Shown here: positions 19,174-26,699 of the stretch, one piece after another
Layout of the letters: the number at the start of each line of letters is the position of its first letter
Numbering within the stretch: position 1 is the stretch's first letter
NCBI RefSeq assembly: GCF_900108085.1
Contig: NZ_FNVR01000011.1
Span: 78,537-137,239, forward strand
Source: Algoriphagus boritolerans DSM 17298 = JCM 18970
GTDB lineage: Bacteria > Bacteroidota > Bacteroidia > Cytophagales > Cyclobacteriaceae
DNA: 58,703 bases
Direction of reading: 5' to 3'
Program-made: the position numbers and the translations under genes
The notes under the pieces: generated by a model
What the model saw: the letters and a program-made list of their open reading frames with translations, nothing else
The model's database searches: none
Told to the model about the DNA's origin: nothing

Positions 19174-20421
19174 TTAACCCAACCTGTTAATGACATCGTC
19201 AAATAATTTTTCATTGACCACTGCCACTCCTCCCAACAATCCGACGTCTTTACCGAGCTGGTAAAGTGCCAGTTTAGACTTTTCACGGGATTTTGCCATA
19301 CTGTAGATGTTGAGAGCCTGCTGAATTGGTGTAATGAGGTATTGATTTGCCTCGGCGACAGAGCCTCCGATGATGATCAGCTCTGGATTGAGGATTTGTA
19401 TCAGCATCGAAATCCCCCGACCCAAATCCAAACCGGCTTCTGAGAGAATGGTAATGGCCCGCTGATCTCCCGCAAGGGCGGCTTCTACCACCAAGTCAGG
19501 TTCGAGTTCACCCTCGTGATCTCTTACCATTCTCGCCAGAATACTGTCCTTATCGAGCTTTATCGCATCTTCGGCCATCCTAACGATCGCAGTACCGGAT
19601 GCAACGGCTTCCAAACAGCCTTTTTTGCCGCAAGTACAGGTGATGTCTCTCGACTCGAAGATAGGAGAGTGGGAAAATTCTCCTGCAAATCCCGAGGCAC
19701 CCTGATAGATCTTGCCATCGATGATGATCCCCAATCCGATTCCCCAACCGATAAAAAGTCCAAGGACATTTTTGTAGTTGTGTTCGGAACCAAATTTATA
19801 TTCCGCCAGTGTCATGGCTCTGGCGTCATTTTCCAGAAAGATCTTTTTTTGAAAATGGGTTTCCAGATTTTCCTGTAGTGTCTTCTTGCCAAACCTAAGA
19901 TAGGTATAATTCACGCCTCCGACCGAATCGAGCAAACCGGGCATGGAGAATCCGATCGCAATGATCTTATCCGCGGTGATTTTGGTTTTTTCCAAATAAG
20001 AATCTATCAGACTACAGATTTGGTCAAAAGTCTCCTTTTCATTGTTGAGGGTGATTTTATGATTTTCTTTTTCAAAAGCCAACTCATGATTGCAGGAATA
20101 AAGAGCCAAGTGCATGTTGAATTTGGAGAGGTCAACCGAAAGCACATAAAAGGCATTTTCCGCCAGTCTGTAGAGATCAGGCTTTCGACCGCCCTGTGAT
20201 TCGGCCCGACCTTGTTTGATTACTTCACCACTGCTCATCAGGTCTCCCAAGAGGGCATTCACGGTTGGAAGTGATATTCCGACTTCATTGCAGATTTCAC
20301 TTGCGGTGTTTGCTCCTTTGAGGTAAAGGTTTTTGATGATCTTGATTTTATTCAGGTAGCTTTTGATTTCTACCACACCATCCATTTTGGAGATGATTTC
20401 TTGAGGGTTTTTTAGGTTCAT
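19174..20421 (-). CDS. ROK-family transcriptional repressor (NagC/XylR-like)
   Basis: A sugar-responsive DNA-binding regulator. Residues about 20-85 form a winged helix-turn-helix (SEICNEVGISLPTVNALLGDLMSSGEV), followed by a full ROK domain. That domain has GFSMPG, LENDARAMTLAE, the phosphate-like loop GWGIGLGI, and the zinc site with HSP and CTCGKKGCLEA (near 262-272). At 415 residues it has the usual length. It is the first gene of the operon running to the sulfatase and lies divergent from the cupin gene. The intergenic region has two perfect inverted 9-bp sites that may be its operators, implying autoregulation. The inducer is inferred to be a sugar or sugar phosphate produced by the facing SusC/D locus. 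Confidence 0.9.
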   Translation of the reverse strand: MNLKNPQEIISKMDGVVEIKSYLNKIKIIKNLYLKGANTASEICNEVGISLPTVNALLGDLMSSGEVIKQGRAESQGGRKPDLYRLAENAFYVLSVDLSKFNMHLALYSCNHELAFEKENHKITLNNEKETFDQICSLIDSYLEKTKITADKIIAIGFSMPGLLDSVGGVNYTYLRFGKKTLQENLETHFQKKIFLENDARAMTLAEYKFGSEHNYKNVLGLFIGWGIGLGIIIDGKIYQGASGFAGEFSHSPIFESRDITCTCGKKGCLEAVASGTAIVRMAEDAIKLDKDSILARMVRDHEGELEPDLVVEAALAGDQRAITILSEAGLDLGRGISMLIQILNPELIIIGGSVAEANQYLITPIQQALNIYSMAKSREKSKLALYQLGKDVGLLGGVAVVNEKLFDDVINRLG

Positions 20422-20486
20422 GGCAAATTGTGATGCCTGAATTAAGGTGAATTTTAGATTTCAAAAAAGACTTCTTAAAAAATATC

Positions 20487-20495
20487 GTCTAATGA
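20487..20495 (-). promoter_or_regulatory. candidate ROK operator, repressor-operon side
   Basis: GTCTAATGA on the plus strand, i.e. TCATTAGAC read in the direction of the ROK repressor gene. It sits two bases upstream of TATTTTTT, a near-match to the -7 element, 66 bases before the repressor ATG. Its exact inverted copy is at 20585-20593. Confidence 0.45.
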
Positions 20496-20577
20496 GTACA
20501 TATTTCTTGAAGGAAAGGCAATTTATTTTTGAATAAGAGATGGTTTTTGAAAAAGATTTAAAATTTCAAACTTGAAT

Positions 20578-20607
20578 TTTCAGTTCATTAGACTTTCGTT
20601 ATGTTTG
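20578..20607 (+). promoter_or_regulatory. promoter and candidate operator of the cupin gene
   Basis: A perfect -7 element TATGTTTG lies at 20600-20607 with a T-rich -33 region at 20578. The 9-bp site TCATTAGAC (20585-20593) falls between the two elements, where a bound repressor would block RNA polymerase. The leader before the ATG at 20625 would be only about 13 bases. Confidence 0.55.
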
Positions 20608-20624
20608 TAGTTTGATTTTTAATT

Positions 20625-21146
20625 ATGAAAAAAATATCTGTTGCAGCTCATTTGAGTAAATCCGAAGTTTTTGAAACTGTCGGTGATTTTCTTGACGAAT
20701 TAGGGTTTGTAGTTTCTTCCAAGGATTTGAACCGGCCCTGGGGAGGATTTTTTGTCCTCGATGAATCCCAGATTTTAAAATTTAGGGAGCACTTTTTCAA
20801 CGAAGTAGGTTTGACTGAATCACAGTTGAAGCAAAAATTAAGTCCAAAATTTCTTCTTGTCGCGCCTGGAGCCAGACTTTCCTGGCAATATCACCATAGA
20901 AGATCCGAGCTTTGGAAGTTGATCGCGGGAAAGTCATCCATCTCCAGGAGTCACTCCGACGAACAGGGCCCGGTGCAGGAAATGACTTTGGGCGAAGTGG
21001 TTTCACTGGATAAAGGCGAACGCCACCGACTTATCGGAACTGACAATTGGGGAGTGGTAGCGGAGATTTGGATGCACGCTGATCCCGAGAATCCATCGGA
21101 CGAAAATGATATCATCAGACTACAGGATGATTACTCCAGAAAATAA
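20625..21146 (+). CDS. mannose-6-phosphate isomerase type II-like cupin
   Basis: A single-domain cupin of 173 residues related to the C-terminal domain of mannose-1-phosphate guanylyltransferase/mannose-6-phosphate isomerase. It shows NRPWGGFFVLDE (near 37-48), the metal-binding cupin strand WQYHHRRSELW (near 86-96) and LDKGERHRLIG (near 128-138), with histidines placed to bind a divalent metal. The first 30 residues resemble a short helical leader, not a signal peptide, so it should be cytosolic. It could isomerise a phosphosugar or simply bind a sugar. It is divergent from the ROK repressor and shares its putative operator, suggesting co-regulation. A strong hairpin follows directly. Confidence 0.75.
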   Translation: MKKISVAAHLSKSEVFETVGDFLDELGFVVSSKDLNRPWGGFFVLDESQILKFREHFFNEVGLTESQLKQKLSPKFLLVAPGARLSWQYHHRRSELWKLIAGKSSISRSHSDEQGPVQEMTLGEVVSLDKGERHRLIGTDNWGVVAEIWMHADPENPSDENDIIRLQDDYSRK

Positions 21147-21149
21147 AGA

Positions 21150-21172
21150 AGCTCGGGGTTTTGCCCCGAGCT
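21150..21172. terminator. hairpin after the cupin gene
   Basis: A GC-rich perfect stem AGCTCGGGG/CCCCGAGCT with a five-base loop begins four bases after the stop. The T tract is poor on the plus strand and better on the minus strand, so it may end transcripts from both sides. Confidence 0.65.
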
Positions 21173-21342
21173 CTAAAAGTTTGAAATAGTAGTCCGTAGC
21201 TCAATCACCCTTAAAATAATCAATCAAAGTATAAAAAACGACTGCGGACAAGTCCAAAGAAGTCAATGAAATTAAAGATAAAGATTTAAAATCCAAAGAA
21301 TTACAAGCGAAATTTATTGCCTGTGTTTTTTTTCTGGGTGAA

Positions 21343-21504
21343 TTAGAGTTTTTCGATTTTTTTGGCGATTTCTTCCGCTTCCGCCATGAGCTTGTCAGCG
21401 GCGGTACGATTGGAATGCGATAGTTTGTGCGCTTCAGACAACATCTTTGCGTAAGTGTCCTGTAGCTTTTGTTTTTCTGATTTTTTCTTGAATAATCCGA
21501 ACAT
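21343..21504 (-). CDS. small Lacal_2735-family protein
   Basis: A 53-residue protein beginning MFGLFKKKSEKQKLQ and ending in a charged amphipathic helix. This matches, from memory, the conserved small Bacteroidota family named Lacal_2735, whose function is unknown. The start at CAT 21502-21504 is chosen because the family begins with this motif; a longer in-frame start exists at 21543 but would add unconserved residues. The protein is probably cytosolic and helical (AHKLSHSNRTAADKLMAEAEEI). It stands 62 bases downstream of the MORN-repeat gene on the same strand. Confidence 0.7.
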   Translation of the reverse strand: MFGLFKKKSEKQKLQDTYAKMLSEAHKLSHSNRTAADKLMAEAEEIAKKIEKL

Positions 21505-21566
21505 AAGTGTTGATTTTCTAAATGAACCAATCAATAGCCCCAATGTTCAAATTTCTATTCTCGAGA

Positions 21567-23114
21567 TCAGTTTGAAGCGACGATTTCGTCATTTTTGAAA
21601 TTGATCAGATCTTCCAACCTCCCGGCAGGGTTGTAATACCTCCACGGACCTTCTTTTTTGCCATCTATCATTGTACCTTCTGAGGCTTTTCTTCCATTTT
21701 CATGGTAGAATATCCATAGACCTTCTGCTTTACCGGATTTAAAAGTTCCTTCGGATTCCTTTTGACCATTTACATAATAGGTGATTCGGGTGCCGTTTCC
21801 GTCTTTAAGGGTTCCTTTTTCCAACTTTCGTTGGCCATCATAGCTGAAGTAATCTCCTACGTTTTTTAATCGGCCGTTTTCCCAATATTCTTCTTGGGTT
21901 AATTGTTTATTATCGTAGAAAAGTCCCCAAATCCCGTCTTCAAACCCCAGATTGTAAGAGCCTACTGACTTGAGTTGTCCTCCGTCGTAGTAATAGAACC
22001 ATTGACCTGTTTCCATCCCTAGGGTATATTCGCCTTCGGCGATGAGAATCCCTACTTTATTAAAGTATTTCCAAAGACCGGATTTGAGATCATTTCTATA
22101 TTCTCCGATGGAATAAATTTCTCCGTCCGGGAAAAAGCTCTTCCAAATCCCTGTTTTGGCACCATTTTGATATTGACCCTGCACAGATACCTTACCTGTA
22201 CTGTGGTATTCCGTATACTCTCCTACCGGTACGCCCAATTCATAGGTTTTTCGTTTGGATAGTGATTTGTTGGGAAAATATTCCTCCCAAACACCAACAG
22301 CTATATCATCCTTGTATTTTTCGATCCTAGCCAGTCTTCCGGATTCATAGTAATATTTCCATTCTCCGTTTCTGTTTCCATCCTGATCGTAATACTCTTC
22401 GGCCTCCACTATCTTAGTCCCTGGAAAATACCTCTTCCACTCACCAACTTTTTCTCCGTTTTTGTAAGTCCCTAACTCCAGAGGGAGGTTGGGGAATGCA
22501 AATCGCTTAAATTGCCCCTCCATCTGACCTTTGGAGTAGGTTGCTTCTGTGATGACATTTCCTTCCGGGTCGTATTCCAAATAAGGCCCCTCCCGAAGTC
22601 CATTTTGATAGAATTCTCGAATGGCTAACTCTCCAAAATCATAAAAAGTAACCCATTGACCCGTCCGTCTGCCATTTTCATACTGCCCCTCCACCATAAC
22701 CTGGTTTGGATCAATGTAGCTTGGGTTTCCGGTTTTTCCGAAATACTCCACATACTTACCTACCAAAATGCTATCCTGGAAAATCATTTGTTTTTTCAGG
22801 GCTCCATCAGCATCAAAGTATTGGGCCGGACCAAATAGTTTACCATCGCGATATTCCGCGATTTCTGCTTTTTTGCCGTTTTGGTAATATTTGGACCAAG
22901 TTCCTTCTCTTTTTCCTTTTGAAAAATTGCCCTCAGCTAAAAGCGTGTTGGTTTTTGGGTTGTAGAATTTCCAAAGTCCTTCTCGTTGGTTATTGGATAC
23001 TACGCCAGTCGCCATCAAAGTTGAGTCGGAATTGAACTGCTGGATAACCTGAGCTTCCTGCGAGAAGGCTGAAAAATAAAAGAAGGTAAAAACTGCAAAA
23101 AGCAAATATCTCAT
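21567..23114 (-). CDS. exported MORN/YwqK-type repeat protein
   Basis: A secreted protein of 515 residues built almost wholly of repeats. A signal peptide (ending SAFSQ, about 19) is followed by roughly 18-20 copies of a 23-residue MORN-like unit of the form G-x-W-x-x-Y-Y-x-x-G-x-x-x-x-x-x-x-Y-x-x-G, as in toxin-antitoxin YwqK-like annotations. The repeats probably fold as a long beta-ladder. Despite the common database label, nothing here shows antitoxin activity, and no toxin gene is adjacent. Bacteroidota genomes carry several such proteins with unknown roles at the cell surface. Upstream is a palindrome AACGATCGTT at 23132-23141. Confidence 0.85.
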   Translation of the reverse strand: MRYLLFAVFTFFYFSAFSQEAQVIQQFNSDSTLMATGVVSNNQREGLWKFYNPKTNTLLAEGNFSKGKREGTWSKYYQNGKKAEIAEYRDGKLFGPAQYFDADGALKKQMIFQDSILVGKYVEYFGKTGNPSYIDPNQVMVEGQYENGRRTGQWVTFYDFGELAIREFYQNGLREGPYLEYDPEGNVITEATYSKGQMEGQFKRFAFPNLPLELGTYKNGEKVGEWKRYFPGTKIVEAEEYYDQDGNRNGEWKYYYESGRLARIEKYKDDIAVGVWEEYFPNKSLSKRKTYELGVPVGEYTEYHSTGKVSVQGQYQNGAKTGIWKSFFPDGEIYSIGEYRNDLKSGLWKYFNKVGILIAEGEYTLGMETGQWFYYYDGGQLKSVGSYNLGFEDGIWGLFYDNKQLTQEEYWENGRLKNVGDYFSYDGQRKLEKGTLKDGNGTRITYYVNGQKESEGTFKSGKAEGLWIFYHENGRKASEGTMIDGKKEGPWRYYNPAGRLEDLINFKNDEIVASN

Positions 23115-23237
23115 ATCTCGTAGGTTTCGGTAACGATCGTTTTAATTCATAGGTGAACGATCAAATTAACAGATTCGAAATGATTTTACGTATGAATCCA
23201 AATCCTGTTTAAAATTAATTTAATTCCTGTGGAGTTC

Positions 23238-23795
23238 TTATGAAAGTCTCAGAATATCAAGGATTTTTTTTAGCTCATTTGTCAGCCCTTCCTGAAGTGA
23301 AGTGGGATTAGGCGTCGGTTCAACTTTCTTTATCCAATGATAGAATTCAAGCTTTGTGCCTGTTATCTCCGGCGCTGAGTCGGTGAGATTTTTATTCAAT
23401 ATCAAATCAGCATAGTCCCATTGATTTGTGCTTAAGCCAAAAGAGAAACCCGAGGAAATTAGCTCATGAATGGGGTTTTTTCGGTTTTTTCCAAGATAAA
23501 CTGTGGTGTAGATCCCATTTCCAAACCAATTAAGAATTCGAATATTTGCGCCACTCATCAGGTCGAAGTCCCGAATCAAGTCAAGTACCTGATATGGAAA
23601 TCCCAGCAAATCATTTCCCTTGGAAAGTTTGACTCCTCTTGATTTCTGCGAAATCTGCTGTAGTTCCTTCTGTGAAAAAGCTGAGCCAACTTCCTCAAAA
23701 ATAGCAGTGAATTGCCTTTTTAGCAGATTTTGCTGTTGAATTAAGTCTGCATTCAACCAGAGTTTGAGGTCAATGGGTTTTTGGAAGGAGTCCAT
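23238..23795 (-). CDS. hypothetical protein downstream of the KAS III gene
   Basis: A protein of about 185 residues that I do not recognise. The start is taken at CAT 23793-23795 (MDSFQKP), five bases after the stop of the upstream ketoacyl synthase gene; a longer reading from 23843 would overlap that gene. It is soluble and mixed alpha/beta, with SRGVKLSKGNDLLGFPYQVLDLIRDFD and ANIRILNWFGNGIYTTVYLGK as distinctive blocks. No signal peptide or transmembrane segment is seen. Close spacing implies co-expression with the KAS III enzyme. Confidence 0.7.
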   Translation of the reverse strand: MDSFQKPIDLKLWLNADLIQQQNLLKRQFTAIFEEVGSAFSQKELQQISQKSRGVKLSKGNDLLGFPYQVLDLIRDFDLMSGANIRILNWFGNGIYTTVYLGKNRKNPIHELISSGFSFGLSTNQWDYADLILNKNLTDSAPEITGTKLEFYHWIKKVEPTPNPTSLQEGLTNELKKILDILRLS

Positions 23796-23799
23796 TTTT

Positions 23800-24798
23800 T
23801 TACCAGCGTAACAATGCGGAAGCCCAAGCAAACCCAGAACCAAAGGCCGCCAAGCATACCAAATTTCCTTCTTTCAATCTTCCTTGTTCCCATGCTTGTG
23901 ATAGGGCAATCGGAATTGTCCCTGCAGTTGTATTTCCCAGATACATGATGTTGTTAAATACCTTTTCGTCAGGAAGTTGAAGTTTTTGCTGGATGTATTG
24001 GCTGATTCTCAGATTTGCCTGATGAGGCACAAGAAGGTCAAGGTTTTCTTTAGTGAAACCATTGTGATCCAAAGCCTCCTTGATCACTTCCATGAATCGG
24101 ACTATGGCATGTTTGAATACCGCATTTCCATTCATTTTGAGAAAAAAATCACCTCGATCGATCATTTCCTGTGAGAGTCGCACTTTCCCGCTGCTACTCG
24201 GAGCTATGCAATACAACTCCTCCGCAAAAGAACCATCGGCATGCAGATGGGTGCTAAGAATTCCATGCTGATCTGGTTCTACAGCCCCCAAAACTACAGC
24301 TCCGGCACCATCAGCAAATATCACAGCACTCGAACGACCCTCGTCGCTTTTGTCCAAAGCTGAGGACTGGATCTCAGCACCCACCACCAGGATTTTCTTG
24401 TACATCCCGGATCGGATGAATTGATCTGCCACCGAAAGTGCATAAACAAAACCGGAACATGCATTTTTGATGTCAATAGCTCCAATACTGGAGAGTCCTA
24501 ATTCCCGCTGTAGTAAAACTCCATTCCCGGGTAAGAAATAGTCAGAGGTGATGGTGGCAAAGACGATGAATTCAATCTCCTTAGCCCCGACTCCAGCCCG
24601 TTCCATTGCCATTCTGCTGGCTTTCAAAGACATATTAGTCACGGTGTCCACACCAGGGGTAAACCATCGTCGCTCATGAATCCCAGTTCGCTCCACGATC
24701 CATTCATCCGTAGTGTTCATCATTTTGGAAAGCTCCTCATTTGTCACGATTCGCTCAGGCACGTAGTGACCTGCTCCAAGAATTCTGGACTTTTTCAT
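23800..24798 (-). CDS. fabH: 3-oxoacyl-ACP synthase III (KAS III, FabH-like)
   Basis: Condenses an acyl-CoA with malonyl-ACP at the start of fatty-acid or related chains. The catalytic triad is complete: Cys114 in NACSGF, His in PHQANLR (near 257) and Asn in GNTTAGT (near 287). The start GAGHYVPERIVTNEEL and TDEWIVERTGIHERR are FabH hallmarks. At 332 residues the length is exact. Bacteroidota often have two or three FabH paralogues; this copy lies away from plsX and rpmF, so it may serve a specialised pathway rather than housekeeping synthesis. The stop is followed closely by the unknown gene at 23795. Confidence 0.9.
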   Translation of the reverse strand: MKKSRILGAGHYVPERIVTNEELSKMMNTTDEWIVERTGIHERRWFTPGVDTVTNMSLKASRMAMERAGVGAKEIEFIVFATITSDYFLPGNGVLLQRELGLSSIGAIDIKNACSGFVYALSVADQFIRSGMYKKILVVGAEIQSSALDKSDEGRSSAVIFADGAGAVVLGAVEPDQHGILSTHLHADGSFAEELYCIAPSSSGKVRLSQEMIDRGDFFLKMNGNAVFKHAIVRFMEVIKEALDHNGFTKENLDLLVPHQANLRISQYIQQKLQLPDEKVFNNIMYLGNTTAGTIPIALSQAWEQGRLKEGNLVCLAAFGSGFAWASALLRW

Positions 24799-24899
24799 TA
24801 GTATTTGGGTCTATAATTGGAAAAATAAAAAAGTACGCCAATATCGGTGATCGGAGGCATACTGCAAAAGCGAAATCAGGTGAATGGGGAATACTTTAT

Positions 24900-25598
24900 T
24901 TATCCGAATAGGGTATAGTTTCCAAATTGATCCATTGGAGAGGTTTTCCGAATAATCCCAGGCGAATCATTCTGAACTGAATTAACCAAAGGCGAGACAG
25001 TATAACTCATCATTAGTTCTCCCGGATAGGGTTTCAGCATGGCTAAAAGATCTGACTCTGAAGTGTACTTATCCAGCCATTTTTTTTCTTGATCCCGACT
25101 GATAATTACAGGCATTCGGTCATGAATTTCGCCTACCACTTCATTGCGCTGGGAGGTCAAAATCAAAAAAGTATGATGAGATTCCCCTGAGACGGTCTCA
25201 TATTCTTCCCAAATCCCGGCAAAAGCAAACAAAGCCTCGTCCCTAAGTGTAAAGCGATAGGGAATCTTAGTCTTTTTTCCAAGTTTCTTCCATTCAAAAA
25301 AACCATCTGCGGGAACCAGGCAGCGTCTTTTTTGAAAAGATCCCTTAAAGGAGATTTTTTCATTTATAGTTTCGGCTTTGGCATTGATTAGCTTTTGGGC
25401 AACGGGTTTATTTTGCCCGAAATCAGGAGTGATTCCCCAGTAAAAGAATGAAAATCCCTTGGGACTGTCGGAAGTGATGACGGGCAGGAGTTGTGTAGGA
25501 GCGATATTATACCTTGGATTAAAATCTGCCACCAGCTCCGCCTGAAACCGTTCTTCCAATTCAATTTTACTTTTGCTAAGGGAGTATCTTCCGCACAT
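24900..25598 (-). CDS. SOS response-associated peptidase/abasic-site protein (SRAP, YedK-like)
   Basis: Crosslinks to abasic sites in single-stranded DNA through its N-terminal Cys2 once the initiator methionine is removed, protecting replication forks. The whole SRAP signature is present in 232 residues: MCGRYS, YNIAPTQ, WG, INAKAETINEK, RRCLVPADGFFEWK and the catalytic His in EIHDRMPV. Cys2, the Asn in INAKAET, the Glu in FFEW and the HDRMP His are all intact, so it should be active. It lies alone between the KAS III gene and the YheT-like hydrolase. No LexA box was recognised upstream. Confidence 0.92.
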   Translation of the reverse strand: MCGRYSLSKSKIELEERFQAELVADFNPRYNIAPTQLLPVITSDSPKGFSFFYWGITPDFGQNKPVAQKLINAKAETINEKISFKGSFQKRRCLVPADGFFEWKKLGKKTKIPYRFTLRDEALFAFAGIWEEYETVSGESHHTFLILTSQRNEVVGEIHDRMPVIISRDQEKKWLDKYTSESDLLAMLKPYPGELMMSYTVSPLVNSVQNDSPGIIRKTSPMDQFGNYTLFG

Positions 25599-25628
25599 AG
25601 TCAGGACATTAATAGATTTTTTCGGAAG

Positions 25629-26588
25629 TTAGAGATCACGGGTTATAAATTCAACTGCCCGAAGCTCAGAGTAGAAGCTTTTTTGGTGGGATGGACCGGT
25701 GAAGCCCACATGACCTCCATGTTTGGGGAATTCAAAATGAATATTTCTCAAGCTTCTGGCCAGTTTGACGGGAAAACATGACTCGCTTAGAAACGGATCA
25801 TTTTGGGCATTTAGGATCAGCGTTGGCACTTCTATATGCTCCAAAAACTGCAAGGATGAGTTGACCCGGTAATATTCCGCTGCATCTGAAAATCCATGTA
25901 GTGGTCCTGTGAAATAGTCATCAAAATCCCGAAGTGTTTTAATTTTCCTTAAGAGTCCTACCGGTAACTCCCCGGGGAATGCCAGTGATTTTCTAATCAC
26001 CTTTTCTTTAAGCGTATTTAGAAAGCGTTTGGAGTAAATGATATTTTGCCCTGAGGAGATCTTTTCACAGGAACCTGCAAGGTCCAACGGAACAGAAATA
26101 GCGACTGCTTTTTTTATTTTTTGGACAGAAAGTTTTTTTTCGCCCAGGAATTTCAGTGAAAGATTCCCTCCCAGGCTGAATCCTATCAGGAATAGTTCCG
26201 AATAGTTTTTCGCTGCATGGCGGACTACGGCATCCAGGTCGTAAGTGGCGCCACTATGGTAGAAAATCACCTTTTGATTCAGCTCTTCACTGCAACCCCG
26301 GTAGTTCCAACTTAGGACATCGAAGCCTTTCTGTAAAAATTCCCGAGCCATTCCCAGCATATAGGGTCTGGTGCTATTGCCCTCCAGACCGTGACTGAGG
26401 ACTACCAGTCGGCTGTTTCCTTTCTTGTACCAATCCAGGTCGAGAAAGTCATCGTCTTCTGTCGTTATTCTTTCTCTCTCAGGTTCTTGTAAGGCTACCT
26501 GTCTGAAAAGGGCAGGGTAAATAGTTTCCAAATGTCCGCTAAATAGCCATTTTGGTCGTTGGTAAAAGCTTTCGGAGATGAGTGGCAT
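25629..26588 (-). CDS. YheT-family alpha/beta hydrolase
   Basis: An alpha/beta-hydrolase of the YheT/ABHD1-3 group, probably an esterase or lipase acting on small esters. The family N-terminal SGHLETIYPALFR is present, with the nucleophile elbow GFSLGGN (Ser near 156), the oxyanion strand LSHGLEGNSTRPY (near 66-78), the acid region LNAQNDPFL and the catalytic His in KHGGHVGF. At 319 residues the length is typical. It is cytosolic, with no signal peptide. It is divergent from the pyruvate dehydrogenase E2 gene. The physiological substrate of this family is unsettled. Confidence 0.88.
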   Translation of the reverse strand: MPLISESFYQRPKWLFSGHLETIYPALFRQVALQEPERERITTEDDDFLDLDWYKKGNSRLVVLSHGLEGNSTRPYMLGMAREFLQKGFDVLSWNYRGCSEELNQKVIFYHSGATYDLDAVVRHAAKNYSELFLIGFSLGGNLSLKFLGEKKLSVQKIKKAVAISVPLDLAGSCEKISSGQNIIYSKRFLNTLKEKVIRKSLAFPGELPVGLLRKIKTLRDFDDYFTGPLHGFSDAAEYYRVNSSLQFLEHIEVPTLILNAQNDPFLSESCFPVKLARSLRNIHFEFPKHGGHVGFTGPSHQKSFYSELRAVEFITRDL

Positions 26589-26632
26589 GAAATGACTTGG
26601 CCTAATTCAACTTGGAAAATACAGGATATAAA

Positions 26633-26664
26633 TTTGAATAAAGCGTTTTTAAAAACTATTTTTG
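26633..26664 (+). promoter_or_regulatory. promoter of the E2 gene
   Basis: Near-ideal Bacteroidota promoter: TTTG (26633-26636), 20 bases, then TATTTTTG (26657-26664). The predicted leader before the ATG at 26700 is about 30 bases. Confidence 0.7.
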
Positions 26665-26699
26665 GACACTTTAAAAAACGATAAAGCTCGAAATTACCT

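Noticed and set aside
21567..23114. Toxin-antitoxin module based on the YwqK label
   Set aside because: The protein is exported and repeat-rich, and no toxin gene is adjacent; the label is a family name only.
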